From NCBI RefSeq assembly GCF_000471905.2, contig NW_006499435.1, forward strand, positions 2,949,807 through 3,013,806: a stretch of DNA of 64,000 nucleotides, in the 5' to 3' direction. The notes under the pieces were generated by a model. It saw only the letters and a program-made list of their open reading frames with translations. It was not told where the DNA came from and made no database searches. Of this stretch, positions 1-11,498 are shown piece by piece. The stretch's first letter is position 1, and each line of letters opens with the position of its first letter. The stretch is from Amborella trichopoda (Eukaryota > Streptophyta > Magnoliopsida > Amborellales > Amborellaceae). The position numbers and the translations under genes are program-made.

Positions 1-11
1 AATATGTTATA

Positions 12-58
<47 letters not shown>
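1..58. repeat. (AT)n microsatellite
   Basis: Almost uninterrupted AT dinucleotide run followed by a T homopolymer. It is a simple repeat with no coding content. Confidence 0.95.
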
Positions 59-61
<3 letters not shown>

Positions 62-84
62 TTTTTTTTTTCCATTCTTCTATA

Positions 85-365
85 GACACGGTTTTTTATG
101 CTGCCAACCCACATACTGTAGAAATGTGGGCTTGGCAATAAATATATTTTTTAAATAATTTGATCCAAATTTTTTATGGAGATCATGAATATGAAAGAAA
201 ATAATAATTTGAAAACTAGAATTAATAATTATATCAAAAAAAAATTTGGACCGTTAGTTACACTTGGTTTTATATGGATTACCTATCTGCAGCTATCTTT
301 AAGATGGATGCTTTATACCTCTGGACTGTGTACGATAGAAATGTGATCCAACCCGCATGAAACAA
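85..365 (+). mobile_element. MITE-like repeat (family with a copy near 46.8-47.1 kb)
   Basis: The left end (about 100-135, 'ccaacccacatactgtagaa') and the right end (about 335-365, containing 'gatagaaatgtgatccaacc') are imperfect inverted copies of each other. The interior contains 'tttaagatggatgc'. The region 46820-47115 is a diverged copy in the opposite orientation. Length near 280 bp, terminal inverted repeats and no coding capacity fit a non-autonomous DNA transposon. The boundaries are approximate. Confidence 0.55.
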
Positions 366-1840
366 TTTTCCTTCTATTTCTCTACTTAAAACTTCATATA
401 TTATTACAATTTTTTATTCGCTAACAGCAGGGTTTGCCGCTTTGAGCGAGTAGACACATACGCACCAGAGTTGTGTAAGCCCGACAGGGTGCCAAGCTCG
501 TAGGTCCCTAAACTCGGGGGATATAAAATTTATTCATTGTTCATCTGATTTGATGTTCAATCTAATACCTACACCACCAACCCCTTGAAAAGCACATAGA
601 CATACAGAGACATAGATGTGAAAGAGAAATTTATTCTTGTTAAAAAAAAAAAAAAACGATGAAAATTTATCAAAATTGTCACAAAAAGAAAAACAAATTT
701 TATATTTTACCTACACTTTTAATTGAATTCCAAAATACCCAAAAAACAAACATGGTCTTGATTTGAAATATTATAATATTATATATTTATTTTATTAATA
801 TAATTTATATTAATATAATATTTATTGATTACATAGTATATATAATATATAATAATATATATATATTTATTATATATTCCGAAAAAATATTGCTTCTAGT
901 GCGTACTCATTTTCTCCGAAACCCAATTATGCTTATAATATTTATTTTTTTGCTTTTCAAGACTATATAAAAAAAATACATTAAATTTTAAACTTAGTTT
1001 TTACAATTTTTTACAATTTTTTGAGTTTTTTGGAAAAACATTTACCAAAATTATGTTTTTTTAAAAAGAAAAATAGAGGCACCAATCGGCCGATCTAATC
1101 GACTAATCAAATTGGGCCAAGACCGACTAATCGACCCGATCCGTTGTTTTGAACACTGATCAAATTAAAACCTACCTTCAAATCGTGTTAAGAAATTAAA
1201 TCAAGTAGTTTCAATACTAGAAGTCATTGTGATAGCCTTAAAATATATTTTCATCTTTATTTATAAAATCTAAAGATCAACATATCTACGAAAACTTGAA
1301 AATATAAAAAAGTGACTGTCCAAAAATACGTTACAAAACACACTATTTTCAAAACTTAAAATTGATTTATTTCTATATCAATAGTGAAATGATCAATTTA
1401 ATGATATTTAGGCATCAAAACAACTTCTTTTAGTGAGATTTTTGTGGTAGGCTCCAATTCGATTGTTTCGGACCTCGGCTCTATATAAACTTTTCTCAAA
1501 AAATGAATGAAGGAAATTCAAGCAACGTAATTGTTTGGTCAAAAAGTGAAGCGAAACCACTTTGAAGATTATAGAATATTTTTAATGAAAATTCTTTGTA
1601 ATCGTTAATGAGTAAATGAAATTCATAGTAATCGTTTAAAACAAAAGTCCCTCTACGCAAATGGCCTACGAAATGGGGGATCTAATCAATAACTGCTTAG
1701 AGAGAGTGTGTGATCCAAACAAGAACTGGTTTTTCTCTAGACAATGGACTTTTATTATTACATGCAAGGGCTAAGGTCTAGGGCCCCATTGTTCCTTATT
1801 CACACATATCACAAAGAAAAAAGAGAGCACTTACTAGATT
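366..1840. other. Intergenic, AT-rich; MITE remnants, no gene seen
   Basis: Very AT-rich sequence with no supported exon. Positions 1080-1160 carry a fragment of a repeat with 'gactaatc' motifs also seen near 6.5, 45.8 and 61.5 kb. Positions 1160-1497 are a copy of the MITE family abundant at 41-44 kb; the right end reads 'ggctctatataaacttttc'. From about 1650 to 1840 the sequence resembles the 3' flanks of defensin loci B and C, so the duplicated defensin unit probably starts here. Confidence 0.6.
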
Positions 1841-1889
1841 TACATGTCTAGGCCCCATTGTTCTTTATTCTCAGAGAGCACAACAAACA

Positions 1890-1968
1890 AATTAACATGG
1901 TCTGCTGCGATAGCACCTGCGGCTTACAAATTAACATGGTTTGCTGCAATAGCACCTGCGTCTTAAGC
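1890..1968 (-). repeat. 39-bp tandem duplication of the defensin A C-terminal codons
   Basis: Two adjacent copies, period 39, begin with 'attaacatgg' at 1891 and 1930. The upstream copy on the minus strand encodes the last residues of defensin A (RRCYCSKPC then TAA). The second copy lies just 3' of the stop and would read RRCYRSRPC then TAA. The second copy is untranslated unless the first stop is read through. Neither B nor C shows this duplication. Confidence 0.85.
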
Positions 1969-4900
1969 CTTTGCAAAGCCCACCAGGGAAACCCTCTTTT
2001 TGACATAAACGTGTACAGCTGCTGTCACTCAAGCAATGCCCCCTCTGAGTCGTGCATACCTTCTTCGCCTTCGCCTCCGCCTCCATCCCCATCTCTGCCT
2101 CATCGACCACACAAATCTTTTGTTAAATACTCAATATATCATTTTCATTTTTAAAAAAAATATTAAAAATACCCATATAAGATGAATTATACCCATATTG
2201 TTTGGAGATTGTATATAATGAAGCATTTTATCTTTGATATAAAAAAACCACAATTACTTACAACCATCCGATGTGAAATCTGATAATATAGATGTATTAC
2301 AAAATTTAAAAATTTATCTTTTAAAGTTTGAACTTGGTTGATGGTGTTAAAAACTATATTTCTGTATCTTTGGCCCTTGAGCTCCCATGGAAGATGTATT
2401 ATTGAGCTGATAAAATATATGATCAAGAACCTCAGTTTATATAATGACAAAGTTGTGTACTACTAAAAAAACTAACATACGTAATGAACCACCTTCTAAA
2501 TATGGATACACATAAATTGCATCTATTATTAATAAATTTTGAATTTTGTCAAAAAAATTAAAAGAAGGAAAATATTGTTTTACATATGTAATGAATCATC
2601 TTCGTAAGACCTACCTTCAGTTATCCAAACTCAAGTTACTGCATCTTGAGTTTGAAAGGGAGTGTGCAAATATTGAAACATGCACTTGTTTTCGGAACAA
2701 TATTTTTTTTCTTTTAATGTACACCCATATTAGAAATATGGTTCATTACATATGTAGAACAATATTTTCCTTCCCTTTTTTTTTTCGATAGCTCAGTGGG
2801 GAAGATCCCTTTACCCCGACATTGGTAGGCAAGAAGCCTGGGTATAAACCGGTCAGCACATTTAGCGATAGAATTCATGGTGCCTGAATTACAGGTTTGA
2901 GTCACACTAATACCAGGGTAAGGGAATCTTCCCCACTGAGCTATTAAAAAAAAAATGAAAATATTGTTCAATAAACCACCTTCCTAATATGAATACACAT
3001 AAAATGAAGGAAAATATTGTTCCCAAAACTAAATGGATGTTTCTATATGTCCACACTCCCCTTCAAACTCAAGATGAGTTAAGATAGAGTAATTAGAGTT
3101 TGGACAACTGAAAGTAGGCCTTAAAAACAAAGTAGGATATAAAGAAGCTTAAGCAGCTGCAAATTAGCGATCTTCAGAAACCGACGCCACGAACAAACCA
3201 GTTGCACATAACATCAAATCATCAGGCCTCCAGAACAAACAAGATCGAATAACAAAAAAACTCGATCATCACACAAGATGAAGTAATGGAAAACTCTACA
3301 ATCCAATAAAAATTGAATAAAGGAAAATTCAATCATTAAACATGAACGAGTAATTGAGAATTTAATCAAACGGGATCAAGTAACAAAAAACTTAAGCATC
3401 AACCTGGATCATTAAATCTGATCACCAAACAGGAGGCACTTGAAAGAACCAACAGAAATCAGCAAAGGATCAGCAAACACAATTGGACCTTAAATTCGAA
3501 ATTGAGAACTGTAAGATCCAAAATAAATCAAATAGTCGAAACATGACCTAGCTCAAAGAGTTGAAATACGACTCAATAAAAGACAGATCACAGAGTCGAA
3601 ACACGGCTCGACAAAGAAACAGATCAAAGAGTCAAAATAGGCCCAAAAACAAGAAAAAATATGCCTCAACTCAAAAAAAGCAAATAAGAGAGAGAGAGAG
3701 AGAGAACCGACTCCAATAGCACATATCAAGATAGAGTGAGAAACCATGGCCAGGAAATCTTCTTCTTCTTTTTCAAAAGCCGCAGATGAGATCAAGAGAC
3801 TGGATCTGAGATCAAAAACTCGAATATGATGTTTGTTTTAAAATAACCTAGATTATGTGAGAAAAAAGATGCAAGGTTAAACAACGAGAAAGACTATACT
3901 CTCATTACTAGGCTTTAGAGGAGAGATGATGGGAAAAACAAGGGAACAAGTGCTTATCCAAGCTCTTAAAAAATTGATGTGGAAAAGATTAATAAAAATA
4001 AAAATAAAATAAAAAAGAGCTCAACGATGAGTGACTTTTATAAAAGAAACTTGGATGGGAAGAACTAAGAATAAGAGAGATTAGAGAAAACTGATTTTTA
4101 TCAACAAGGCAAAGATGCAAAAAAGAACAACTCAAAACTAAAAGTTAAAGAGAGAAAGAGACCGAGGAAAACATGACTTGATTTTTTCTCTGGAAACTAT
4201 AGAAGTTTCCAGAGACTACTGTTGTAGAAAGAGTGACCAAGAGCAACTGGATCTGACAAATCAAGACAGTGTAGAAACGATATCTACAACCACAGGATGG
4301 TCGATTAAGGAAGAAGGATCCTCTCACAAACAGGAACATATAGAACATTGTACCCAACGCATAGATAGTCTTCACAGATTTGGTGATGGCACCAAATTTT
4401 GATACCATGTTAAAAATTGTATTTCTGTGTCTTTGGCCTTAAGCTCAAATGGAAGATGTATTATTGAACTTATAGAATATGTGAAAAAGAGCTTCAATTT
4501 ATAGAATTACAAAATTGTGTACTATTAAAAAAACTAACATATGTAACGAATCACCTTTCTAATATGGATACACAACAAAACGAAAAAAAATATTATTCTA
4601 CATATGTAATTAACCACCTTTCTAATATGAATACACATAAAAAGAAGGAAAATATTGTTCCAAAAAATAAATGTAGGTTTCTATATTTACATAGATAGAA
4701 TAAATTTAGCCATCTAATTTCACATCCAATGCTGAAAATTAATTATAACCACCTCGTTTCAAAGGTAAATGGTCTCATTGTATACTTTTTCTATTATTTG
4801 ATTTAATTTCGAAATGATTATGAGTTGGAGCAGTGTTGAAAGTGTAAAATACTAAATAGTGCGCCTTTGACCAATTATTTGCAAATTTTCCATTTCCAAA

Positions 4901-5939
4901 TAAACCACTACTTTTCTTAGCACAACCTAGCAATATCTCTCTAAGCCAAAACGCAAACCAAGATGGGTGAACCCCTCTAAGAGAATTGTTTGGGTTAACG
5001 ATGTTGATAGCATGGACAAATCCAATTTTTCCTAATTAGATGTAGAGATGCAACTCGAGAGTGTGTATGTGTATGTACATGACCAAGCCCTGATCCAATA
5101 GGTTGAACCCAAATCACATAAAACACCACCCAGCTAGGTTCTTGGTCCGGCTAGGATTCTAGGTTTTCTGCCTCCTTGGCATTTGTATTCAAAATTCGAA
5201 GAAAAAAACTTGAAATTTAATTAAATACACCTAACCTTTCAACTATTTAATATTTGAGATTGTATACAATGAGACCATTTACTTTTGATACAAGATGGTC
5301 ATAATTATTTACAACCATCCAATGTGAAATTTGATGGCTTGGATGTGTCACAAAGTTCGACAAAATTTCTTTTGAAGTTTGAGCTTGGTCAATAGAATAA
5401 TTGCCGCCACCGAATTCAACATCCAATGGTCAAGATTAATGTGATCACCTTGTACCAAAAATAAATAGTCCCATTCAATACTTTTCTTTAATATTTTTCA
5501 CATATCAATTGTTAGACCTCTTGATCATTTATTTTGAGATAGGGTTCCTAAATTTAAAAGAAAAAATATAAAAGATTGTCTAAAAAGAGACTATTTATCT
5601 TTTGTGAGAATGATTGTAACCACAATGTATAAAAATAAATAAATAACTTCTTTATAGACAATTCCAAAATATAAAATATTAAATGAGTGTAGGTTTGCCA
5701 GTAAAAAAAACATATATACGTAAGAAGCTTTTCCTCTAAAGTTAAAAGACTATTTATTCTGAAGAGTGATAGAGCGTGTTTGCATACATAATTCATGTAT
5801 ACTAGGACCTATCGGTGACATAATTAATTCTAACTAAAAAAGAAAAGCAATATAAGCTCAAACGTAGAGAAGAACCAGAAGCCACAACGAGTAGAAAGAG
5901 CAGCAGGAGAGAGCACAGTAAACGCCTTTGGCTTGCCAT
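1931..5939 (-). CDS. Plant defensin A (gamma-thionin family, short first loop), two exons
   Basis: Predicted secreted cysteine-rich antimicrobial peptide of the plant defensin family. Exon 1 (5876-5939, 64 nt) encodes a hydrophobic signal peptide beginning MASQRRLLCSLLLL and ends in phase 1 at donor G|GTTCTT. Exon 2 (1931-2094) follows acceptor GAGGCAG and completes a 75-residue precursor. The mature part carries eight cysteines with spacing C-x6-C-x5-C-x3-C-x9-C-x6-C-x1-C-x3-C, including the gamma-core-like GGLC and the closing CYCSKPC. The family normally has ten residues between the first two cysteines; here there are six. An acidic/alanine-rich stretch precedes the first cysteine. A TATA-like box lies about 45 bp upstream of the ATG. 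The 3.8-kb intron contains an LTR element nested in a MITE. The frame is intact, so it is probably functional, but expression is unknown. Confidence 0.85.
2345..4693 (-). mobile_element. Non-autonomous LTR retrotransposon, minus orientation
   Basis: The right LTR (5' LTR of the element), 4408-4693, and the left LTR, 2345-3055, both begin TGTTAAAAA on the plus strand and share long matching stretches. Next to the right LTR is a primer-binding-site-like TGGTATCAAAA (4407-4397, minus strand), as used by initiator-Met-tRNA-primed elements. Next to the left LTR is a polypurine tract GAGTTTGAAGGGGAG (minus strand, about 3070-3056). Flanks gatgg (2340-2344) and gatag (4694-4698) make a 4/5 target duplication. 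The internal part is only about 1.35 kb and has no recognisable gag or pol, so the element is non-autonomous. The left LTR is lengthened by an inverted insertion. Confidence 0.75.
2605..3120. repeat. Large inverted repeat inside the left LTR
   Basis: Positions about 2605-2785 read as the inverse of about 3120-2960. Both arms contain the polypurine tract plus LTR start ('cttgagtttgaa' forward at 2646, inverse near 3070). The centre holds a tighter inverted repeat: 'gctcagtggggaagatccc' at 2791-2809 against 'cttccccactgagc' at 2928-2941. The RNA or single strand could fold into a long hairpin. Confidence 0.75.
5262..5481. mobile_element. MITE (gtatacaatgagacc family), intact copy
   Basis: About 220 bp with inverted ends 'gtatacaatgagaccattta' and 'aatagtcccattcaatac'. 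Related copies lie at 11779-11985, about 26276-26486, about 35542-35762 and about 45520-45775. It has no coding capacity and sits in the defensin A intron. Confidence 0.7.
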
Positions 5940-5983
5940 TGAAGATCTCAAGCTTATGGAGAATGGAAGAAGAGAAAAGGGGG

Positions 5984-5991
5984 TTTAAATA
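5984..5991 (-). promoter_or_regulatory. TATA box of defensin A
   Basis: TATTTAAA on the minus strand, 45 bp upstream of the ATG at 5939. The same motif and spacing occur upstream of B (12996-13003) and C (18685-18692), inside a conserved upstream block. Confidence 0.65.
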
Positions 5992-5999
5992 GGAAAGTT

Positions 6000-7020
6000 C
6001 ATTAATGTTAAGAAGACAAATGCCACAGAAACTCATTGAACACGAGTCATGGAGGTCAGGCAGGTGTTACTTTCTCTCTTTTTTATAGCAAAGTGGGCTT
6101 GCCATCTAAAGACATTTGTCTTCTCCAAATATAAAATTGTGAGCTTTCCACCTAATATATGTATGTGCTCTCTAAATTTAAATTCATGATTTATTACCAT
6201 AGCTAATAAATTTTACACTAATTTTCTTATAAGTAGAAGTTATTAATAGGAAATTCTTTGTAAGAATGAAAAAGAATAAAATTCAATTGCTTTATCATGG
6301 TATAAAGTAGTTTCAATAAAATGAAACCCATTAAAATATCATATCAAGCAAAATGAAAAGGAGGATATAATAAGCCTTCCATTTGCCACCCCCTTTGAGG
6401 GGACAGAAGACCGACGCTTTGGACTTGCACGGAGAGAGATGGTAGGAGGGGGTGCGCAGGGCGCAGTGGTCGTAAAATCGAATCGGAACAGTTAACTGGA
6501 GATGGGCTTGGAAGCGGTTTAACCAGTCTAATCAGTAAACATGCCGATTCAACCGCTCTAATCGGGCAAGTCCCGGGCTGTCAAAAAGGTGTTGAAGAAA
6601 TACATAAAATACAAAAAAAATCTACTAAATATGAAAATATATAAAGAATGATTAAAACAAAACACATTCAAATGAAGTTGAAAATTAATGAAAAAAACGG
6701 ATTTTAGCCCATTTTGAATTTTTCAAGAGCTATTTTTAAAATTTTCAAAAAAAGATAGGAAAATATAAAAGTGAGTATTACCATAACGTAAATAATATTT
6801 AAAAATACATTACAAATCAAATTATTTATTTTTAAAATTTTATAAACATTTTTTGAATTTTTTTACAATACCGGTTGATCACCCTAACCATCCAAAACCG
6901 AAACCGGCCTGTGGCCCGGTTCCGATCTAACCAGACAGTTGGCAGTTAGATTGAGCGATTTTGTGAACAATGCTAGGGAGAGAGAGTTTTGGAGGGAGAG
7001 AACAAGTTTTGGTTTGTGTA
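6000..7020. other. Defensin A upstream flank with a repeat insertion
   Basis: Positions 6020-6420 match the B upstream flank (13040-13390) closely, for example 'ttgtaagaatgaaaaa' and 'taaagtagtttcaataaaat'. Similarity resumes near 6965 ('gggagagagagttttg', compare 13976). Between them, about 6470-6970, lies an insertion with 'taaccagtctaatcag' and 'accggcctgtggcccggt' motifs, related to fragments near 1.1, 45.8 and 61.5 kb. Confidence 0.6.
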
Positions 7021-7052
7021 GAGATGCAAACTAATAAAAGTTGAAAAAGTTA

Positions 7053-7380
7053 GGGAATATTATAGATACCCAAAAATGAACTTATAGATATCCTCTCGTC
7101 AGTGCTTTTAGTATTACATCATAGATCCAAAATTTGTATTTTCTTGTATTTACCCCTAGTCAAAAAAATCCAAAAACATTGAAACTAAAATGCCTTTCTC
7201 ATCTCTCACTCTCTCTACCCACCTCTCTTTTTACTGCCCTCTCTCTTTCTTTCTTTACCCACCCTATTTCTACCTCCTCACTCTCTCTCTACCCTCTCTC
7301 TACCACTCTCTCTCTCTATTTCTCTCTCTCTACCACCCTTCTATCTCTCTTTCTCACAGCAGTATTTGGGTCTAAGGGAA
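7053..7380. mobile_element. One-arm copy of the CT-rich foldback element
   Basis: It starts 'gggaatattatagatacc' and runs into a CT-rich tract. It matches the left arm of the complete foldback element at 39401-40137. The second arm is missing. The open frames through the CT repeats are low-complexity and not credible genes. Confidence 0.6.
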
Positions 7381-7930
7381 AACAGTGAGAAGAGTTGAGA
7401 GAAAAAAAAAACAGACTGGTAACCTAAGAATTCAAAGGTGTCTCATTCTCAACACAAAATTGTGGTCTTCATGGATCTATCGAACCAAAACAAAGCTAAG
7501 TTTCCATAGTTCAAATCAGTACTGTTGGGGATATAGGATTCATTCAATTGAATGCAGGACGGGTGAGGTTTTGTATAAGGTGTCACCCTTATATTAATGA
7601 AGTAAGGTGCATCTCAAATTTATATTAAAAATACAATTTTGGCACTGCAATGTTTTGTGATGATATAAAAATTTATTGCTACCCCAAATTATGAAATTTA
7701 AAGTTCCAGAAATGGTGACGATCAAGCAAACTTATGAACACTTGAAAATCTTGAAAATAGACGGTCCAGATAACACGTTAAAAGGTGAACTATTTTTAGG
7801 ACTAAAAATCATCTTTTTTTCTTTCATATCTATTAATCTCAATGTCAAGATGATCAAGTTGAGGGTTTTACAACATAGGAAAAACCTTCTCAATGGATTT
7901 TTGGGTGCATCTTACATGTACATTATAAGG
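7381..7930. other. Intergenic, no gene seen
   Basis: No supported exon. Positions about 7690-7920 contain a diverged piece of the 41-44 kb MITE family ('cacttgaaaatcttgaaa', 'agacggtcca'). Confidence 0.45.
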
Positions 7931-7933
7931 TTA

Positions 7934-10415
7934 TGGTTTTTTTAGGTTTGGTTGATAAAGTTTTTTTTTAAAAAAAGTATTGAAGGATAAATCCTTTTGT
8001 TTAGCTATTGAGTGTTTTTTGGAAAAGCTTATCTTCTTCTGTTTTTCTGGAATATTTTATTTTTATAAGAGTCATGTGAATAGGAGTTCATTTCCTCGTA
8101 AGAAGGATAAGTGTGTTATGTTAATATCTTTTGTAAGGGTTGAAAGTCCAATCCTATCTTTGTATGAGAAACACGGAATTCAGGGAGTTATGATTTATGT
8201 TTTAGAAATGGTGGTTATAACTGTACATTGTTGATTGTAAAGGGTTGGCCTTTGATTTGAATGAAGAGAAAATATTTGCTGGTACGTGAGGAGGTATTGA
8301 CTCCCCGTGTTTATAATTTCGCTTGTTGTTTTTTTCTTAGTTTTGTGTTTCTCTATCTAAAATGAGGCTGTATTTGAGGGTATTGGTAACCAATTATTCG
8401 AGCTGTATCGAGTGGTATCAAAGCGTTGATTGATAAGGCATCATGGCTCTCGTACATATTCGACAACCAGGTACCGAAAATGAGCCAATCCAATAAGTGC
8501 GGTACCTGCAAGATATTGAGGTAGAAAAATATGAAAATGCAAGTTGAGTTGACCCAACACTTCACGTAAAACCTATCACCAATACATTATGATAACGATA
8601 GTGAGGTGAAAGTCGTTTTCGAGAGTCCATTCTATGGCACGTTTTGCGTAGGGAGCCTCGTGGTCGGGAGAGTGATATACTTATGTTTGATGAAGAACCA
8701 CTCGAAGATGAAGAACAAGTAGGTTTAGATCCTCCTTGATATCACAGATGATCCCGTCTTTGATGAAGGTCTTATTTTTTATGAAAAACAATATGAAAGG
8801 ACGGAAGTTGGTCTTGAGTAACAAGGATATCTAATTTTTTTATCAATGGAATGATGGAAAAGCAAAATGATGCTTGAACCCAAAAGAGCTCGAGCCTATA
8901 GAGATATTTGATGAAGCAAAAGATGGAGGACTCAAAGAAAAATCAATAAGTGAAGTTGGTCAATCATTGAAAGCGCCCATCATGAAGATGCTCCCTTAAT
9001 ATGTTCTTGGGCAAAGCATAAACAAATTATATGGTCATACAATGACCTATTTACTTAGGTTTTCTCAGTTTCAATGCACAATCATTGTGGTTTGATTAGT
9101 GCAGTAATCCCACAGGTTACAAAATCGTATTTACATTATTGGGGTTGAAAAAAGCTATAGGACTAATACAAATTTCATCTTAGCACATTTCACGAGTTTT
9201 CTCCAACCCGGGGAGTCAATACTTGAGAATGAGTTTTCTCTAACCCAAGGAGAATAACGCATATCAAGATTAGATGGATTCAGTATTTTTTATTCTTCTC
9301 AATTTTTGGGGACTTAGTTATTGTTATTTTTTTTAGGGAAAGGTTTATATGCTTTCCCTATAGCATAGAAAGTCTATCCTCCCTCTACCATCCAGCCGTC
9401 CAATTTTGATCAAGTGAGTCACTCACCGTTTGATCTTAGATCCGACATCTCAAAGTATTTTATTTTTAGATTTTTTATATAAATTGTATAAATATGAAAT
9501 TTGATATGTGTCATCTTCTCATTGAGGTGCACCTATAAAAAATATTAAAAATAATTTTTCGATAAAATATAATGACCAAAATACCTCTTAAAACTTTCAA
9601 AGGTATTTTGATAACTTTATTTATTAAAAATATTTGTTTTATATTTTTTCGCTAGTGTAAGTTTAATAGAGGAATGGACGGCCAAATTTTGGTGTCAAAA
9701 TAGTTTATAGAAAAAATAAACAAATAAAAATAAAATAGTGTAGAGACATAATATTGTGATTGAAACAATCGTAGTCCTTCATTCAGAACGGACAATTGGA
9801 TAAAAAAAAGGATATAACTTCCATACTGTAGGAGAAGCATTGCCTTTTTTTTTATATGTGTTTTTTACTTTTATTTTTATTGAGTTAATTTTTAGAAATA
9901 GTGTATGGGTTTTTTTAGTTTAGTTAATAAAGTCATTTTCTTTAAGAAGAACGTTCTTTTGCTTCTTTTTTTTTTTTTTTTTTTTTGGCAGAAAGATAAA
10001 TCTTTTTGTTTTGGTATGAGTGTGTTTTGTAGGACAATTTATCTTCTTCTTTTTTTGTGATATATTATTATTATTATTTAGAGAAGTTACATAAATAGGA
10101 GTTTATTTCCTTTTAGGAAGGATAAGTGCATTTTGTTCATATCTTTTATAGGGGTTGAAAGTCCACTCTTATCCAAACATGGAAATAGGGAGTTATGGTT
10201 TTCTACTTTTTAGGAATGTTAGTTATATATATTCGTAGTTGATTATAAAGGGGTTATAATTCGATATGAATGAATAAAAGAGATTTGATGGAGAGAGAGA
10301 GTTGTCCCTTATTTACTGTTAATGCGCTGCATTTTGCTGATTTTTTGTCTAACTTTTTATTTTTCTTTCTAAAATACGATTGTATTTGCGAGGTATTGGC
10401 GATTGTATTGAGGAC
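7934..10415 (+). mobile_element. Possible degenerate LTR element (direct repeats 7934-8412 and 9905-10415)
   Basis: Two direct repeats of about 480-510 bp share 'ggttgaaagtcca', 'gagttcatttcct' and 'ggattaagtg'-type blocks. Just after the first copy is TGGTATCAAAGC (8413-8424), a primer-binding-site-like sequence. The interior of about 1.5 kb has no open gag or pol and contains a Mutator-like MITE at about 9336-9844. More partial copies of the direct repeat occur at 14760-15000, 15140-15290, 15385-15540 and 16205-16560. The LTR termini are not clear, so this could also be an old segmental repeat. Confidence 0.4.
9336..9844. mobile_element. Mutator-like MITE, degenerate copy
   Basis: It begins 'gggaaagg' and contains 'catagaaagtctatcctccc' at the left and 'ggaatggacggccaaatttt' and 'gataaaatataatgaccaaa' in the interior. 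The same blocks occur in the intact copy at 31413-31925. The right terminus is eroded. Confidence 0.65.
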
Positions 10416-11490
10416 AGGTATTTTGTAGTTGCTTCATGTTGTGTTTAAGGGATTAGGATAGGTTGGTTTTGAAGTTAAGAGATAGTCATGAGACATCGAA
10501 TATAGGTTTTGCCTTTTTCGTATTTACATCTTGATTCATCTTCAAACCATACCGTGGTTTGAAAGCATTAGTTCATGCAAAAGAATATCAATTTTGATTT
10601 GTGGGATGCCACGTTAGAGCTCCATTCACTAACAAGAGGCGAAATCACAAATCAAATAAAAATAGATTTGATTAATTTCTTTCTTTCTTTCTATGGGCGA
10701 CCCAACCTCGCAAAAAATCATCTTTTTCGTCCTCTTATTCACTTCACCCCCATTTTTCTTTCTTTCTATAGGGGTAACAAAACGATTGCCTATGGTCGTT
10801 AAATGTCAAATGGGTAACGGTTGCCTCATTTTTCTTTCTATAGGAGTGGTGACATAAACCAATTGCCTACGGTCGTAATGGGTAACAATTTCCTTATGAT
10901 CCTTAAATGTTACGTGAAATCTGATAACTTGAAAAGCATCATAAATTTCAGTGAAAAAAAAAATATCTGATAACTTGAAATGCATCATAAATTTCAGTGA
11001 AAAAAATATACATCCAGGATGGTGGTATAATGAGGGATTGTCATCTTTTGTAATTGGGGGCGTAGTGAAAATGTGACAACAATTGAAGCCGAGATTCGAG
11101 GTCTCTAGCTCAACACTCTCAAGGCCCACCAAGTGGTGGAGAAAGAGAGATCTAAGCATACGCAATAACTGCTTCGAGAGAGAGAGATCTAATAAATAAA
11201 AGGTGCCCATCTTGATGTCGAGATGATCAATTTGAGAACATTCAAACATCAAAACAACCTCTTCTGAAATTTACGAGGTATATTTAGAGCCTAGACTCCA
11301 TATAAACTTTTTCCGTAAATAAATGAATGCTTAGAGTGAGACTGTGATCTAAACAAGAACCGCTTCTTATTAAGGATACCGATTTTTCTTGTTACAATGC
11401 GAGGACTAATTGTTTCTTATTCTCACGCATAAACAAAAAAAAAGAAAAAAAAAGAAAAAGAGAGCACATACTACTGTGGTGTAACAAGCG
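10416..11490. other. Intergenic; 3' side of the defensin B duplication unit
   Basis: Positions 10575-10700 match 16745-16830 ('gatgccac', 'gctccattcac'), marking shared duplicated flank of B and C. Positions 10919-11010 hold a 46-bp-period tandem repeat ('ctgataacttgaaa' at 10921 and 10967). Positions 11200-11320 carry a MITE fragment ending 'tccatataaactttttcc'. No gene is seen. Confidence 0.5.
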
Positions 11491-11498
11491 TAAACAAA

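Larger units (their letters stand above)
2211..4785. mobile_element. MITE (gtatacaatgagacc family), split by the LTR element
   Basis: The left half 2211-2344 and the right half 4694-4785 join to give the same ~220-bp unit seen uninterrupted at 5262-5481 and 11779-11985. The ends are inverted repeats: 'gtatacaatgagaccattta' type on the left and 'ggtctcattgtatac' on the right. The intact copies show that the LTR element arrived after the MITE. Confidence 0.75.
2095..5875 (-). other. Intron of defensin A, enlarged by nested insertions
   Basis: The intron is 3781 bp, against about 1230 bp in B and C. The difference is mostly one LTR-type element (2345-4693) inserted inside a MITE (2211-2344 plus 4694-4785), plus a second MITE copy at 5262-5481. 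Sequence outside the insertions aligns by eye with the B intron, for example the blocks near 4840-5170 and 11995-12360. Confidence 0.8.

Noticed and set aside
2787-2945. tRNA-like 'agctcagtgggg' motif suggesting a tRNA gene or SINE A-box
   Set aside because: No acceptor stem, anticodon arm or B box could be laid out; the motif is one arm of an inverted repeat.
7134-7388. Ser/Leu-rich frames over a CT tract
   Set aside because: Low-complexity translation of a microsatellite inside a foldback element arm.
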